From contig OY720348.1 of NCBI GenBank assembly GCA_963082975.1, positions 75,913,719-75,977,718 of the forward strand: a stretch of DNA of 64,000 bases, in the 5' to 3' direction. Positions 21,081-33,410 of the stretch are shown in pieces. The notes under the pieces are model-generated. The model ran no database searches. It saw nothing but the letters and a program-made list of their open reading frames with translations, and was not told the DNA's origin. The position numbers were made by a program, and so were the translations under genes. This DNA comes from Labia minor. Lineage: Eukaryota; Arthropoda; Insecta; Dermaptera; Spongiphoridae. Each line of letters opens with the position of its first letter. The stretch's first letter is position 1.

Positions 21081-22318
21081 ATATATATATATTAAATTTT
21101 CTTAAATTGCATTATAATTAAAAATATTCAATAAAAATCAAGCAATGAAAAAATATTGTCAAATGAAATATTATAACAAATAGATTAAAATATATAATTA
21201 ATTTAGTGATTAAATTAAAATATAATAAGCACAAAAAGAAATGAATGTTTTTATATACTAAATGAAATAAAATAAATCAAAACCTTTTGCATACAGACTT
21301 TACCAAGTACTATGTATGACTAAGGGGGTACAGGGGACAGAGCGGCACTCTTCGCGCCTAGTAAAATAATAAATGTTAAGAAAAGTGAATCATAGTGCTG
21401 TATTTTTAATTTGCTCACTAAAATAAATAAATAAATGAAGCTTTCTAGGATATGAAATTAAATTTCATCCTCGAAACACTTATCTAATTAATTCCTTAAA
21501 ATGTTGGTGATGATCGCTGGAAGCATTCATTAAAGTCTAATCGTATCATAAAGAAGTAAATTTGGAAAATTCAATAGAAAGAATTCCATTTATTATAAAA
21601 GGAGGGGTGCGTCATTTTCTTTCGTATAGGGTGCTAGCCTTTAAAAGTTGATCTGTGAATGAAGAGGAAGAGATGGAGGGAGACACCCCTGGTGGGGGGT
21701 GGTGCGAAGGTTGGAGGGTAAGGTAAGGCGGCGGCCTCTCAACTCTTTCTAAATAAATAATCGGTAGATAAAGATAATAAATTGAAGAATTAAAAATGAT
21801 TTTGAAAATTAATTTTCTCAACAAGGATTAAAAAGGTTTACGAGGGAGATTATCAAGGGAGTTTTAAAATTTATTTATCCTCTTAATTTCATCTTTATTC
21901 ATTATTTTTATTATTATTATTATTTTTTTTAATTATCATAAAAATTAATCCCGGTGATACGATTAATACATGATTTCGTTGTATTTAAAATATGCGAATG
22001 AAGCTATTAACTTTAGACATGGCTGTTGTTGTTTTCGTATTATTTATTATTTTTTTTTTATTTTTAGTTAAGAAAATTAAAAAAGAAACGAAATGGTATG
22101 TAATGAATAAATATATATTTTGAGGATTAGGGGGATTTATATAATATATTAATTAATAGGGGCGATTATGAATAAATAAAGATATTCTAAGCTCTTCAAC
22201 TTTTTATTTACAAAACAAATTAACAGAATAGAAAAGATGAAGATTAGAATGAATGATAGCAGCAAATGGGGGTGGATTTGGTTATCAGCTCCAACAACAA
22301 TCACATTATTGTTTAGGA
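21081..22318. other. Nothing recognised
   Basis: AT-rich. A GC-richer stretch at 21600-21740 has no clear coding or repeat signal. Confidence 0.4.
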
Positions 22319-22570
22319 CAGTGATTCTCAACCACATGCACTTTTGTGTGCCGCCAAATTATTACAAATGTAAAGAGGCTCTTAAACATTTTCGACTTTT
22401 TTTATAAATTTTTCGAAATATTTTCAATTTTTTCAATATGTAAAATTAAAAATAAAAAAAAACGTTTTTGGGGACCACTTTTTTCAATATGGTAAACTTT
22501 TACACTTATCTTTTTCTTTGTAAACCGTTAAAAGTGTGCCGCGGTAAAAAAAAAAGGTTGAGAATCACTG
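22319..22570. mobile_element. hAT-type MITE, AGTGATTCTCAACC family, copy 2
   Basis: Termini CAGTGATTCTCAACC and GGTTGAGAATCACTG. Flanks GTTTAGGA and GCTTAGGA form an 8-bp target duplication with one mismatch. Confidence 0.9.
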
Positions 22571-22856
22571 GCTTAGGATATAAAAATGGCATCGTTTTTT
22601 GTATAGTATTCCTACAACTGACAAACTTTAATAAAAGAAAAGAGGTAAAATAATTTTTTTATAAGTAATGATACTTCCATTCAATTATTTTATTTTATTC
22701 TATTCCTATTTTTGAAATGAAATAATATGTACTAAGCATCTAAAAGTTATAATTATGTAATTATTTTTATGAATTTTCTTAAAGCGTATTTCAATAAAGA
22801 CCATTAAAGTGCCTACCAGACACAATTATTGGGAATAATATTCTAATTGAAAAAAA

Positions 22857-23305
22857 AGGGTTGGTCAATAAGTCCGTGACTTTTTGAATTTTTTGTCTTT
22901 TAAATGAAATGGTAACAATGCTCCTGTCAGCAGGCAACGATCAACTGGGACTTTTAGTTTTTATTTGACATCCATTAATAGCAGACTACCTCGTTATTGG
23001 AGAAGAAATTGGAAAAAAATGAATTTCCATAAAAATCCACAAATTGGAAGACGAATTGCTCCCTCATCCGCCCTATTCTCCTGATTTAGTACCAAGTGAC
23101 TTGTTTCTAAACCTGAAGAAATGGCTCGACGGAATGAGATTGGACTCCAACGATGAAATCATTTTACAAAGAAATATCTATTTTGATGTCCTCGACAAAT
23201 TTTATTTTTTGAAAGGGATAAAAAATTGGAGAAACGTTGGACGAAATGTAAGCTCAAATGAGACTACGTTGAAAAATAAAATAAAATATCCCAAAACCTG
23301 CCCTC
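22857..23305 (+). mobile_element. Internally deleted mariner, copy 1
   Basis: Starts with the TIR-like GGTCAATAAGTCCGTGACTT, followed by sequence shared with 48562-49066, and runs into the C-terminal part of a mariner transposase. The right TIR is lost. Both copies lack the same N-terminal and central coding region, so they derive from one internally deleted ancestor. Confidence 0.8.
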
Positions 23306-23316
23306 GAAATTATTAA
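23044..23316 (+). pseudogene. Mariner transposase C-terminal fragment
   Basis: The frame begins at an internal methionine and includes HPPYSPDLVPSD and LKKWLDGMRL. YSPDL-PSD is the mariner signature holding the third catalytic Asp (the last D of D,D34D). The two upstream Asp residues and the DNA-binding domain are absent, so the piece is inactive. Confidence 0.85.
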
Positions 23317-23364
23317 TTCATACATATCAAAATCTTAACAAAACAAGGCATTATTGACTTTAGT

Positions 23365-24054
23365 CAGTGGCGTACCTAAGGGGGGGGGGCGGTGGGTGCG
23401 GTCCGCACCGGGCGGCACTTATCTTGGGGCGGCATTTTTTAGATTTAGTTATAGTTGTAAAAAGCAACTTTTTCATTTCATATTCATTTTTTTTCTTTCT
23501 TGAATAATAAATGATTATTATGATTATTATAAGATTACTATTTGATTTATATAAATTATGATCAACTATATGATTTCGAATATTATTCCTCGGAGTATAT
23601 AAATGCATTTTAGTGTAAATTTTGAATTCTAATTCCAAGAACAGAATAATAATTTTATTTTATTGTATTCATTAAAATTCGTAGAATTCGTAAACGCATC
23701 TTTAAGATTTTGTTTTTCAAAATTATCTTTGTTCTACAATGAGTCAATTAAGACTACAAAATCTTGCAATATTGTCAATAGAACAAGTAATTACAAATAA
23801 TATAAATTTTGAGAGCAATATACACGATTTTTCTAGTATGAAATCTAGAAGAGTAAATATTATATAAATATGTTAATATACGAGTGCATACAAATATGTG
23901 TAAAAAAATTTACTATTAATTAATATTGATTAAATAACTTAATAATTTTTTTATGTCTATTAATTTATAAAAACCACTATTTGATTGAATTATAATAGAA
24001 AGGGCGGCAAACTGGAGATCGCCCCGGGCGGCAAAAGTTCTAGGTACGCCACTG
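23365..24054 (+). mobile_element. hAT element remnant (CAGTGGCGTACC ends)
   Basis: 690 bp with termini CAGTGGCGTACCTA and TAGGTACGCCACTG and a perfect 8-bp duplication ACTTTAGT on both sides. Subterminal CGGGCGGCA occurs at each end. It holds the last part of a hAT transposase (23739-23867). Most of the coding region is deleted. Confidence 0.92.
23739..23867 (+). pseudogene. hAT transposase C-terminal tail (ZMYM-like group)
   Basis: The codons give STMSQLRLQNLAILSIEQ (partly upstream of the ATG) followed by INFESNIHDFSSMKSRRV and a stop. The pattern STMSQ-RL--LA-LSIE ... FE--I-DF---K-R is the usual end of hAT transposases with a C-terminal dimerisation domain. Only about 45 codons remain. 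Confidence 0.75.
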
Positions 24055-24703
24055 ACTTTAGTTATCTATAATCTATCTTTCAATAAGAAATAAATACATT
24101 GAATGGATGGCACATTAAAAAAAGTAAATATTTAATTTATTTATAAACAAACCAATAAAGAAAATATTTCAAAAGAATCAATTAGTATGGTTTACTGAAA
24201 TACTTTCACAGAGATCAAGTTAGTTAATCAGTCAAAAGATGATTAAATTATGGTTCTATTCATCTTCATCAATTAATTATTTAATTGTTAAAAAGGTGAA
24301 TAATATAGAAAATATATAATTCATTAATTTATTTATAGTTAAATTATTATAACAGACAGACTAAATCTTTTCAAACTAATCAATCAAGATGAAAATGAAA
24401 AAAAGTTGGTTAGTTATTTGTTTTTTTGTTTGCATTAATAAAAAACAGGACAATCCACTTAGTTGAATAACATGACAGTAAAAAATGAGATCAAAGATGG
24501 TGTCAAATTTTGTTATCGAAATTGTTCCCGCTAATCCCAATGTAGAGGAAAAGTTATATATTTATATATTTTTTATAAAAATCCAATGAGTGGAAAAATT
24601 ATTATTTTTATATAAGGTTAATCACATTTTTATAATTACAATAAAAAATTGTTTTTTTTTTTTATTAGAATTGAATTGAATTAAAATATATTGTATATAT
24701 GAG
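24055..24703. other. AT-rich, nothing recognised
   Basis: Lies between a hAT remnant and a SINE; no repeat or gene signal. Confidence 0.5.
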
Positions 24704-24926
24704 GGCGCCAGTGGGTGTGTGGGTAGCGAACCTGCCTCACATTCACATGGTGAATTCCCGGGTTCAAGTCCCGAGCCTGGCAAGCGAATTTCCCTAGCTG
24801 GGCTCTATGGGACGGAGTCAACCCAGCCTCTGGGAACAACATTGGGGAAAAGCTACTTGATAGCGCCTCCGATCAAGAAAATCAATGTAAAGGTTGAGAG
24901 GATCCGTTCTACTGACACCTCATTAA
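24704..24926 (+). mobile_element. tRNA-derived SINE, copy 3, 3'-truncated
   Basis: It keeps the fullest tRNA-like head: TGTGTGGGTAGCGAACCTGC, then GGGTTCAAGTCCC, with GAATTC just before the B-box. It ends within the CACCTCATT motif and lacks the 3' GTCAGAGG and T tail. Confidence 0.8.
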
Positions 24927-25269
24927 TATAAATAGAGTATCCGTAGTGTAACAATTGATTTTTAATTTATTTTTTCCAATATTACTTATTGACTAACATT
25001 TTGATTAAAATATTTATTATTAATTATTTACATGAGAGGGTTTTTCTCGAATTGACAATATTGTAGGACTACTAAAGTCGTAATTTAAAATATTATCAAT
25101 TGAATTTTTTAAGTACCCCATTCTCTTTTCAACTGATAATATTTTTATAATTTTTCATTTTATTCTTTATTCATTTCGATTCAAGTAGATACTAGTAAAT
25201 TTTAGATGAGTTAAACAAAATTAAATGGATAAAAATTTATTAATATTAGAACTTTTTCAACTTTTTTAA

Positions 25270-25314
<45 letters not shown>

Positions 25315-25810
25315 CTTTTTAAATAAATAATAAAAAAAATCTTTGGCAAAATTCAAACAATTTTTCTTCTAGATAAATGTCTAGATTAAGAAAACGCCGT
25401 TGGTAAAGTAAAGTACCGATAGTATAGAGGAGATAGATGAGTGAGCCTTTATTAATGGTTTCAAGTTTGATTAGAATCAATTGAATCATTAACAGGACGA
25501 AGGGGGAAAGGAACTACAAATGTGCTCATTAAAGTTCCCTGGGGAGAGAGAAATATAAATGTTTCAAATAAAACTTTTTTTTTTTGTTCGAGCGATAATT
25601 TATCCTTAACTTTTATAATACAGTAATCATTTTGATAAATCACATAAAGTAATAATCAAATAGGCAGAAAGAAAGGAATAAAAGAGAGAAAAAATTATAT
25701 TTTTTAATAAATGGCCAATATATTATATTGCATTTGGGATTTTGTTACTTTGATTAATTGATTATAATAACATTATCTTGAAAATAAATTTTAATTATTA
25801 TTACTTAATC
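24927..25810. other. AT-rich; TA microsatellite 25272-25312
   Basis: Contains about 20 perfect TA units. The rest has no repeat or coding signal; 25461-25643 is open on the minus strand but compositionally unconvincing. Confidence 0.5.
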
Positions 25811-26056
25811 TAGTGATTCTCAACCTTTTTTTTTACCCTGGCACACTTTTACAATTTCAAAATTTGGTGGCACACAAAGAAAAAGATAAATGTAAAAGTT
25901 TACCATATTGAAAAAAAGTGGTCCCAAAAACGGTTTACCTTTTCTTTTTAGAACCAAATTCAAAAAATTTAGAAAAAAAATCGGAAATGTTTAAGAGCCT
26001 CATAATCTCGAGACATACTTTTAAAAATCTCGCGGCACATTGGTTGAGAATCACTG
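25811..26056. mobile_element. hAT-type MITE, AGTGATTCTCAACC family, copy 3
   Basis: Termini TAGTGATTCTCAACC and GGTTGAGAATCACTG, with a perfect 8-bp duplication ACTTAATC at 25803-25810 and 26057-26064. Interior matches the other copies. Confidence 0.93.
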
Positions 26057-26830
26057 ACTTAATCTGTATTTTTATTAGGTTTACTTTAATTCTTTTTGCA
26101 ATTGGTAATTGGTTCAATTAGAACAGAAATTGATCTTCTTTTCATTAACATTTCAATAGGATGTTAAGTAATACGTATGCATAATAAAATGGCGGAATGC
26201 ATAGAGAATGTGCAATTTCACGGTAAGTTATTCATTGTTATGATAATATTTTTATCTCCTAATTTATTACTTGATCGGATATGGTTATAGAATAAAATAC
26301 ATTTTGTAGAAACGAACATTGAACAAGGAGATAGATAGTGGAAGCTTAACGAAGCATCGTATATTTAATGATAACAGTAACTATCAAAAAAGGATATCTC
26401 TTTAGTAGTTACATTGTAAAAGTAATCGCTTCTTAGGAATTCACGTTGGGACAGCCGCCATATCACTTCCTCAAAAGGTCAATGAGTTTCTTTCTACCGG
26501 GCAATGGAGATCCCCAACCCCCCTCTTCTCTCCTAAAGGCAAACGAATTTTCATATTATAATTAATTATCGATGAACTTGAAACACGCAATGTTTTGCAT
26601 ATGTAGTTTTATTGGGTTTACTACAATTATCAGCGTGAATTGGAACACCCGCAGGACGAGCAACTTTACATGACTTAAGAAATGTTTAATTTAACTGAAG
26701 CCATTAACTCTGAAAATGTTACAGTGTCTTGGCACATGAGTTGGGGGCCAGTTAATAGAATCCCGTTGAATAAATAAAGAATTAATTTCATATTTGTTTT
26801 TTTATTCGTTTTAAAGGATGATTTAAATAA
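26057..26830. other. Unique stretch with a very short exon-like ORF
   Basis: 26430-26560 is GC-richer. At 26682-26777 a 31-codon frame contains SENVTVSWHMSWGPVNRIPL, which resembles the strand pattern of a fibronectin type III domain. It has no convincing splice sites, so it is noted but not called as a gene. Confidence 0.3.
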
Positions 26831-27247
26831 GCTGGAGTGTCTCCACTCGACTATCTCGCAAATTTGAATTGGATTAATTAACATATATTATATTTAAAAT
26901 AAATTTAATTAATTATAAATTACAATTAATAAATAATATTTATTAAACCAGTGCATGTTTGGCTCTTTGTTGATGGCACCACGTCACGTGTTGGCGCGTG
27001 ATTTGCAGTGTTAAAAGATTAATTCAATCAAACTGAAATTCTATATATAGCAGTTTTACACAATTTTTAATCATGTGAAAAACTATCAAACATATATATT
27101 TATTTTTACGGTCACTTTAAAGGAGAAAAAATTAAAATGTGGTTGAGCTACATTCTCCAAAGTTGATAGAAAACTACGAATTTTGAATAATGTCCGTGTA
27201 GCAAATTTCATGATTCTAGCTCAAACCGTTTTTGCGTAATCTTGTCT

Positions 27248-27298
<51 letters not shown>

Positions 27299-27324
27299 TT
27301 TTTCTCAACCTTAGTAAAAATGAT
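26831..27324 (-). mobile_element. HelA copy, left portion, split by an insertion
   Basis: Complete from the 3' hairpin to AAATGAT just past the CTCAACCTTAG block. It contains a CA and TA microsatellite (27247-27294). The remaining 5' end lies at 28400-28495. Confidence 0.85.
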
Positions 27325-28399
27325 TAAGGAAAAAAAATGGCAAAAATATATCCTTAATGGTTTTTTCTGACACCTTCTTTTGAAGAAATAAAATATGTTA
27401 AATTTTCTAATCATCCAAAAATAAAATAAAGTTGGTATTCATGGTTAAAAATTACAAATATAAATGAATAAATATAAAATTTCCATTTTTGAAAAAACAA
27501 CACAAATGTAAAATGTTAAAGTATTTCACATTTCTAAATAATTTTTAATGATAATTTTCAAAGTTCAATCTCTCTCCTTCAGCTGGCAGAGAGAATTAAC
27601 AAAATATCTTTGTATTTGATCTAAATTCAACGAAAATTTTATATTTAATTAAAATTAAATAGAATCTTGTTTTATATGAATATATTACATTTTTTAGAAA
27701 ATAAAGCTCATTAAATAATATTACTTGCAGAAGTTGCAAGAATATGTATATTCAAGCTAGATACTTAAAAAATTTGCAATATTATAGTTTATTTATATTA
27801 TAATTGAGATATATAGGTAAGAATTTATATTGATATAAAATTTTTATTAATTCTAACAAGGTTAAGGCTATTTATTTAATAATATATTATAATATAATGT
27901 TTCATATTATATAAAATGCATAAATTAAGTCACTTTCAACATTTCAATTCATTCAGCTCGGACGAAAATAGACTGTCATTTTAAAAATCATGTTTTTTTA
28001 TTAGAAATAACTTTCTTTATTTTTAAATTTTGGGTATTAGGAATAAATCAACAGATAGATTATTTGTTATTAGTAGTGAGTAAAATTTTAAAATTTTTAA
28101 TTAAATTTGAAGAGAACTTAAAATTAAACCTATGATTAAATAATATTCGATTAATGAAAAGAAAAGAAAAATAATTTTTTTAAATTAAAATGTTGATGAA
28201 AAATATAATACGATAATAATACAAAAAATAATACTATAATATTAATTAATAACTGCTAAACCTTTTAAAACTTTTAAAAGTGGTTAATTTTAAACATAAA
28301 ATAAAATGTTCACTATCTCCTTAACACTATAATTTTTGTTATAAACAATCAAAGTAGTTGAAGTGATGTCATTTTTTATCTTTTTTTGATATCAATAAC
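27325..28399. mobile_element. 1,075-bp insertion of unknown type inside HelA
   Basis: AT-rich sequence interrupting a HelA copy. AAATGAT occurs at both junctions (27318-27324 and 28400-28406), as a target duplication would. I see no TIRs, no poly-A tail and no coding capacity, and no second copy in the window. Confidence 0.55.
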
Positions 28400-28495
28400 A
28401 AATGATGACTCTGGGACCTTCAAAACGTATAAAAACATCAAAATCTCGACATCGAAAATTTCCGTGATCGCAATACTATGGCGAGATAGTAAAAA
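28400..28495 (-). mobile_element. HelA copy, right portion after insertion
   Basis: Resumes with GGGACCTTCAAAACG and continues to TGGCGAGATAGTAAAAA; the outer half of the terminal hairpin is deleted. Confidence 0.85.
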
Positions 28496-29137
28496 TAGTT
28501 GAAAATTATTTGAAATCCATTTTTATTATTATTATTGAAACTGGTGTGGTGTGTGTGGTAAATCCCAAAATAAGGAGCTAAACAAAACCTGTTTAATTTA
28601 ATTTAATTTTTATGTGCTAGATTATTTTTCTTGGCGTTATTTTTATAGCAAATAATGGCTTAGGATATGTTTTACGTAATGAATCCATTTAAAAGCAATT
28701 TATTGAACTATAGTGGTTTGTTTGTGTTCAATAAATTTATTTTTTAATAAACAACACGCGTGAAAATTTAATATTCACTTTCTTTTATTTTTAAATATTC
28801 AATATATTTATCAATCAATATTAATATATCAATAGAATTCGAATTTTAAAATTAAATTAAATTCCTAACGATAATCGATTCAATTACTCGATAAATACCT
28901 AAACAGGGGCAGCGTCATTTACCATTTTTTTTTTATTAATTAACTAATTATTATATTTTTATTTTTTATGTTTTAGTAATTAACAAATTATTAATAACTA
29001 AAAAATAGGTATATACAATTAATCTAGTTAAATAATAAAGATATATATATAGGAAGGATTATAGATATTCAAATTTAGAAAAATTTGTTATTTAGTGGAT
29101 TCTTATTCCAATAAAATAGAATGGATTTCATTTTTTT
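28496..29137. other. AT-rich, nothing recognised
   Basis: Lies between two HelA copies of opposite orientation. No other signal. Confidence 0.5.
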
Positions 29138-29709
29138 ATTGCGATCACGAAAATTTTCGATGTCGAGATTTTGATGTTTTTATTCGTTTTGAAGGTTCCT
29201 GAATCATTTTCATTAAGGTTGAGAAAAATGTGTGTGTGTAGACAAGATTACGCAAAAACGGTTTGAGCTAGAATCATGGAATTTGGTATTAACATGGGCA
29301 TTATTCAAAATTCGTAGTTTTCTTTCAACTTTTGAGAAATGTAGCTCAACCGGAAGAGGGTCATTATCTACAACGTTTTGATTTTTTTTCCTCTAAAGTG
29401 ACCGTAAAAATAAAGATATCTGTTTGATAATTTTTCACATGATTAAAAATTTTATAAAACTGCTATATATAGAATTTCAGCTTGATGGAATCGCTGAAAG
29501 TACCGGAATTAATTTTTTAACACTGCAAATCACGCGCCAACACGTGACGTGGTGTCATCAACAAAGAGCCAAACATGCACTGGTTTAATAAATATTAATT
29601 ATTAATTTTAATTTATAATTTATAATTAATTAAATTTAATTTAAATATAATTTATTATGTTATTTAATCCAATTCAAATTGCGAGATAGTCGAGTGGAGA
29701 CACTCCAGC
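29138..29709 (+). mobile_element. HelA, nearly full-length
   Basis: Starts at TTGCGATCACGAAAATTTTC, lacking only the first ~25 bases, and continues to the 3' hairpin and GC before T. It keeps a complete CACGTGACG block, TATA-like palindrome and GT microsatellite. Confidence 0.88.
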
Positions 29710-30190
29710 TTTTTTTTCAAGTCAATTTTGCAGAATTAATTAGTTTTGTATACTATTTTTAAAAGTTACAGGTATATGTTATAGTTACAAATAAAATGGA
29801 GAAGACGAATGCTCACCCTTAATAAATATATTAAAAATAGGATTGAAATTTAAATTATAAATAAAATTTATCGTAAATGAATATTTTAGTTATTCCTGGT
29901 ATTATTTAATGGGCGTGATACACGATCTATTTGGTACGATCCGAGACGAATAGGTAGCACAGCGGTAGTTAAGGGATTAATGAAACGGGTTGAATAAAAT
30001 CAGCAGGTGGGATTTGTTGGAACGGATGAGAAATCGTTTCTGAAAGTGGTTTTCTAACACTTGGTATGGTTCTTTTTTTCTTAAAGGACACCGGGGACGC
30101 CCGCGCACTCGCTTCCCAATGCTATCGAGTGAAGGCAGCCGTGGATCGGAAAACAACCAGGCAAGGAAGGCAATGAAGTGAGCAACTGAC
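29710..30190. other. Possible intron of the minus-strand exon
   Basis: Downstream, on the minus strand, of the splice donor at 30190. GC rises from 30085. No exon or repeat identified. Confidence 0.35.
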
Positions 30191-30473
30191 CTTGGACGGT
30201 GATCACTTGAAGCACGAAGAGGCAGAAGAGCGCCGGGGACAGGGAATGTCGTTTCGATGCCAGAAAGTGCATCCTCATCAGTGCGTCACAGTAAACAAGA
30301 AACAGCGATGATAACCACGAGATCACTAAATATCCCAATTGTTTTCCAAGTTTATTTGAGGGGTTAGAGAAGGGGCAACACTTGATTATTATTTTTCAAA
30401 GTGGAGTACACTTTAGCCGGCAGAAAGGGCGGCTGGATCCAGCCGGGAAGCACACGCCATGTCGAAGGAGCAC
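30191..30473 (-). CDS. Candidate exon: 5' UTR plus signal-peptide start of a secreted or membrane protein
   Basis: On the minus strand a T-rich tract ending TTTTTTTTTTGCAG (acceptor AG at 30474-30475) opens an exon running to CAAG followed by GTCAGT (donor at 30190-30185). Its 5' part has stops and would be untranslated; the coding part starts at ATG 30278, with a second ATG two codons later. It reads MRMHFLASKRH, then the hydrophobic PALFCLFVLQVITVQ: basic N-region, h-region, small residues near the end, as in a signal peptide. The coding part is 29 codons plus one base, so the intron is phase 1, a very common position just after a signal peptide. The exon is GC-rich against its surroundings and not repeated. 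Mature protein and further exons are not identified; a longer frame from a TTG upstream is also open. Confidence 0.5.
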
Positions 30474-31452
30474 CTGCAAAAAAAAAAGAAGAAACGTTAA
30501 AAAATTGCAGAACAACGAAAGAAAGAGAAAGAAAAAGAAAGAAGAGGGGAGATGTAATTACAGCTTAAGTTCAATTAATGCCGTTTTTATAAATATTGTT
30601 TAATTTTAGCACAATTGCTACGCCCATCCTTGCATTAAATTGGCTCCTATTTATTATGCTTATGGGTTTCATCTAAAAAAATACAATGTGGTTGCAGAGA
30701 GAAAGTAAGGAGAGAGGGGGGGGGGGATTTTATGTTATAAACCCGCCTCTTTATTGTTAAAAAAAACCTTCAGGGCTGTTCGGTTAAATTTTAGTAAATA
30801 TATATATATATATATATATGTAATATTACTCTATTATTTTAATATTCCCCGCGCACCGATGGTGGCGCTCTAAGTGGATAGAAAAAGAGGAATTAAAATT
30901 TTTATATTTATATTTGTATTTGTGTATATAAATAGTTTAATTTGTGATATAATATTCCTAAAAGAATCTTAAAGAATCAATATTTAAATAAACAAAATAT
31001 AATAAAAGGCTTTAAATGTTGTTTCTTTTGGTTTTCAGGTAATATTATAATAAACTTTATATATTTTTGTTGCCTTATTTATAATAATAAAAAGCTTTTG
31101 GTTTTCAGATTGAAACGCAATTGAGTCTTTTATTTCACATATATATAAAAAAAAAAAACTTTACCGTAATTCCTACGTAAAATCATTCAAATAGATAGAT
31201 CATATTATAAAACAATATGTACAACAATACTTCTTTATAAGGGAATTTTGTAAATAACACCACATATTGATATTTGTTATTGTAAATTTATTCAAAAAAT
31301 ATACACGTTTCGATTGCTACTTAACCAGTGACGAGACAATACAATACTTCTTTTCCAAAATTGTTTCATATCATTTTTAATACTAATCTATTTTTTTACT
31401 TTAATTTTAGTATAAAATCTATATAGAATACATACTACATAGCTTAATAAAG
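30474..31452. other. Upstream of the exon; G run and TA tract
   Basis: Begins with the polypyrimidine tract (minus strand) of the exon. A run of 12 G residues lies near 30716-30727 and a TA tract near 30798-30820. No repeats recognised. Confidence 0.4.
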
Positions 31453-32440
31453 AGTACTATGAACACGAAGCTATCACTCGACCCTTTAACAAATTTATAC
31501 AATTTATTATTATAAACTTTAAAAATTTTACAATTTTTTAATTATGTAATTATTACAATTGTTAAATGGGTTTTCTAAAAATGATCCATCAAAAATTTGT
31601 TTCCTAAAGTGGTACAAATTAATTAAAATAACTTGATTTTCAATTCAAAATAAAAAATATATTCAAATTTACTTGATAAAATTTTTGATCCTATATAATA
31701 TACTCGTATATATATATATATATTGTTATAATTAGATGGCTTCAGTTTTAAATAGCTTATAGACTGTTTCAACCAAGGATTACTACTGATAATAATATAA
31801 ATTCTGAAATTATATTGACACCTGTATTTGTCTATATTTTAATTAAGAAAAAAGGTTATATTTTTTTTCCTTTTTATTTATAATATTCAAATATCATTTA
31901 TATATTATTTATAATTTAATCTAAAAACGCATTTTAATTAATATAATATAATTTATTTAATATTATTAGATCAAATTTATTCAATAATTTATTAGTAATT
32001 CCTTCTTTTATAATCGTTCATTAGTATTATACGTTGCTAACTTCATTAATATTTTTTTTATTTTTTTGGGGTGTGGAAATGATAAATAAATTTCGTAATT
32101 TGATTCTAAAATATTATTAAAATAAATATTTTTAATTTTATTTCGAAATTAAATAAAAAATTTTAAAATATTTTAAATATAAAAAAAATATTAGTACAAT
32201 ATAAATTAAAAAAAGGCTGGAGGCAAATTTCAATATGGATGACATAGTGACGTCATTTAAATTTACTATTTTAAATTAAGAAAATACTAATAAAGTTGAT
32301 TTTTCCTGAGGCTGAAACCACTACAAATCGATTTTTCTTTATAAATATTATCTATGGTGTGAATTTCAAAAACATCCTTAGAACGGTTTAATAACTCAAA
32401 AATATACAAATCAACTTACATAAAAAAATATTTTGGGGTA
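31453..32440 (-). mobile_element. HelC long-form copy
   Basis: About 1 kb. Left end AACACGAAGCTATCACTCGA is a diverged 3' hairpin end (compare 59371). The interior matches 60135-60355, with AATTTTATTTCGAAATTAAA and a single GTGACGTCAT at 32248, and then the AAATTAAGAAAATACTAATA segment shared with HelB. The extreme 5' end (TCTTATCTTATT) is missing. Confidence 0.7.
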
Positions 32441-33149
32441 ATGATTAAAAAAGTTCCCCGTCCGCTGCGATAAACTGTTTTCTGAATGCTCAAGCCTTCC
32501 TAGCAATGGCTTCCAAATTTATACATGTATATTATATTTATTAATAATGATCCAATATTAGTTCCAATCATGTTTTCTAATTCATAAATCCTATCTCGTA
32601 ATTGGAACAATTTTCTCCATTCGATGATGAATTTAGTTGGTTCGTAAATAAACGAAAACCTTAAAATTAACCCCATCCCCCTCATAGGGAATGAAACCAT
32701 TTAATTTGGAAGTGGATGAATGAATGGAAATCCACTTAAGCGAAATTAAATTAAATGACATAAATTCAGTCTAATCTAGTTTATATATATATATACACAC
32801 CTTAGTTAATCTATTAATATGTAAGATATTATGGTTTCAGCAAAAAAATTGAAAAAAGAAAAGTTTTAATTTTTATAAAATCTCAAAAAGGATGATGACT
32901 TTGACTGGAGTTTATTTCATTAAAAGTTTAAATTAAGGGTTAAATTAATTATAGAATTAAAAAAAAATATTTTTAATTTATCTTTGAATTTCTTTTAACT
33001 TCTTTCTGATTCGAGGGAGAGATTACCATTATAAAAGTCAATAAATATATGACCTTTTCCTATCAATAAAATGAAAATCAATTGTCTATAGGTTGTCTGT
33101 TCCGTATTGGCAAGGCAGCTGATATTCTTTTACTATCTTCACACTAGAA
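32441..33149. other. Unassigned; open minus-strand frame 32500-32700
   Basis: The minus-strand frame (66 codons from ATG) contains EWRKLFQLRDRIYELENMI, a heptad-like amphipathic stretch. It has no supporting splice or promoter signal and remains a weak candidate. Confidence 0.3.
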
Positions 33150-33410
33150 CATTGATTCTCAACCACTGTGACGCCAAATTTTTACAAATGTAAATTTCAA
33201 ATTCAGAAAAAGTACTTATTTATTTTATATGTATGTTAAAAAAAAGTTAAAAGTTTTTGCGATCAGGCTTTTAAACATTTTCGACTTTTTTCCATTTTTT
33301 CAATATGGTAAATAAGTAAATAACTTTTACAGTAATCTTTTTCTTTGAGTGCCGCCAAATTTTTAAAGCGTTAAAAGTGTGCCGCGGTAAAAAAAGGTTG
33401 AGAATCACTG
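33150..33410. mobile_element. hAT-type MITE, AGTGATTCTCAACC family, copy 4
   Basis: Ends CATTGATTCTCAACC and GGTTGAGAATCACTG, with a perfect 8-bp duplication CACTAGAA at 33142-33149 and 33411-33418. Confidence 0.93.

Noticed and set aside
26682..26777. Fibronectin type III-like exon
   Set aside because: Only about 20 residues look domain-like and no splice signals frame it.
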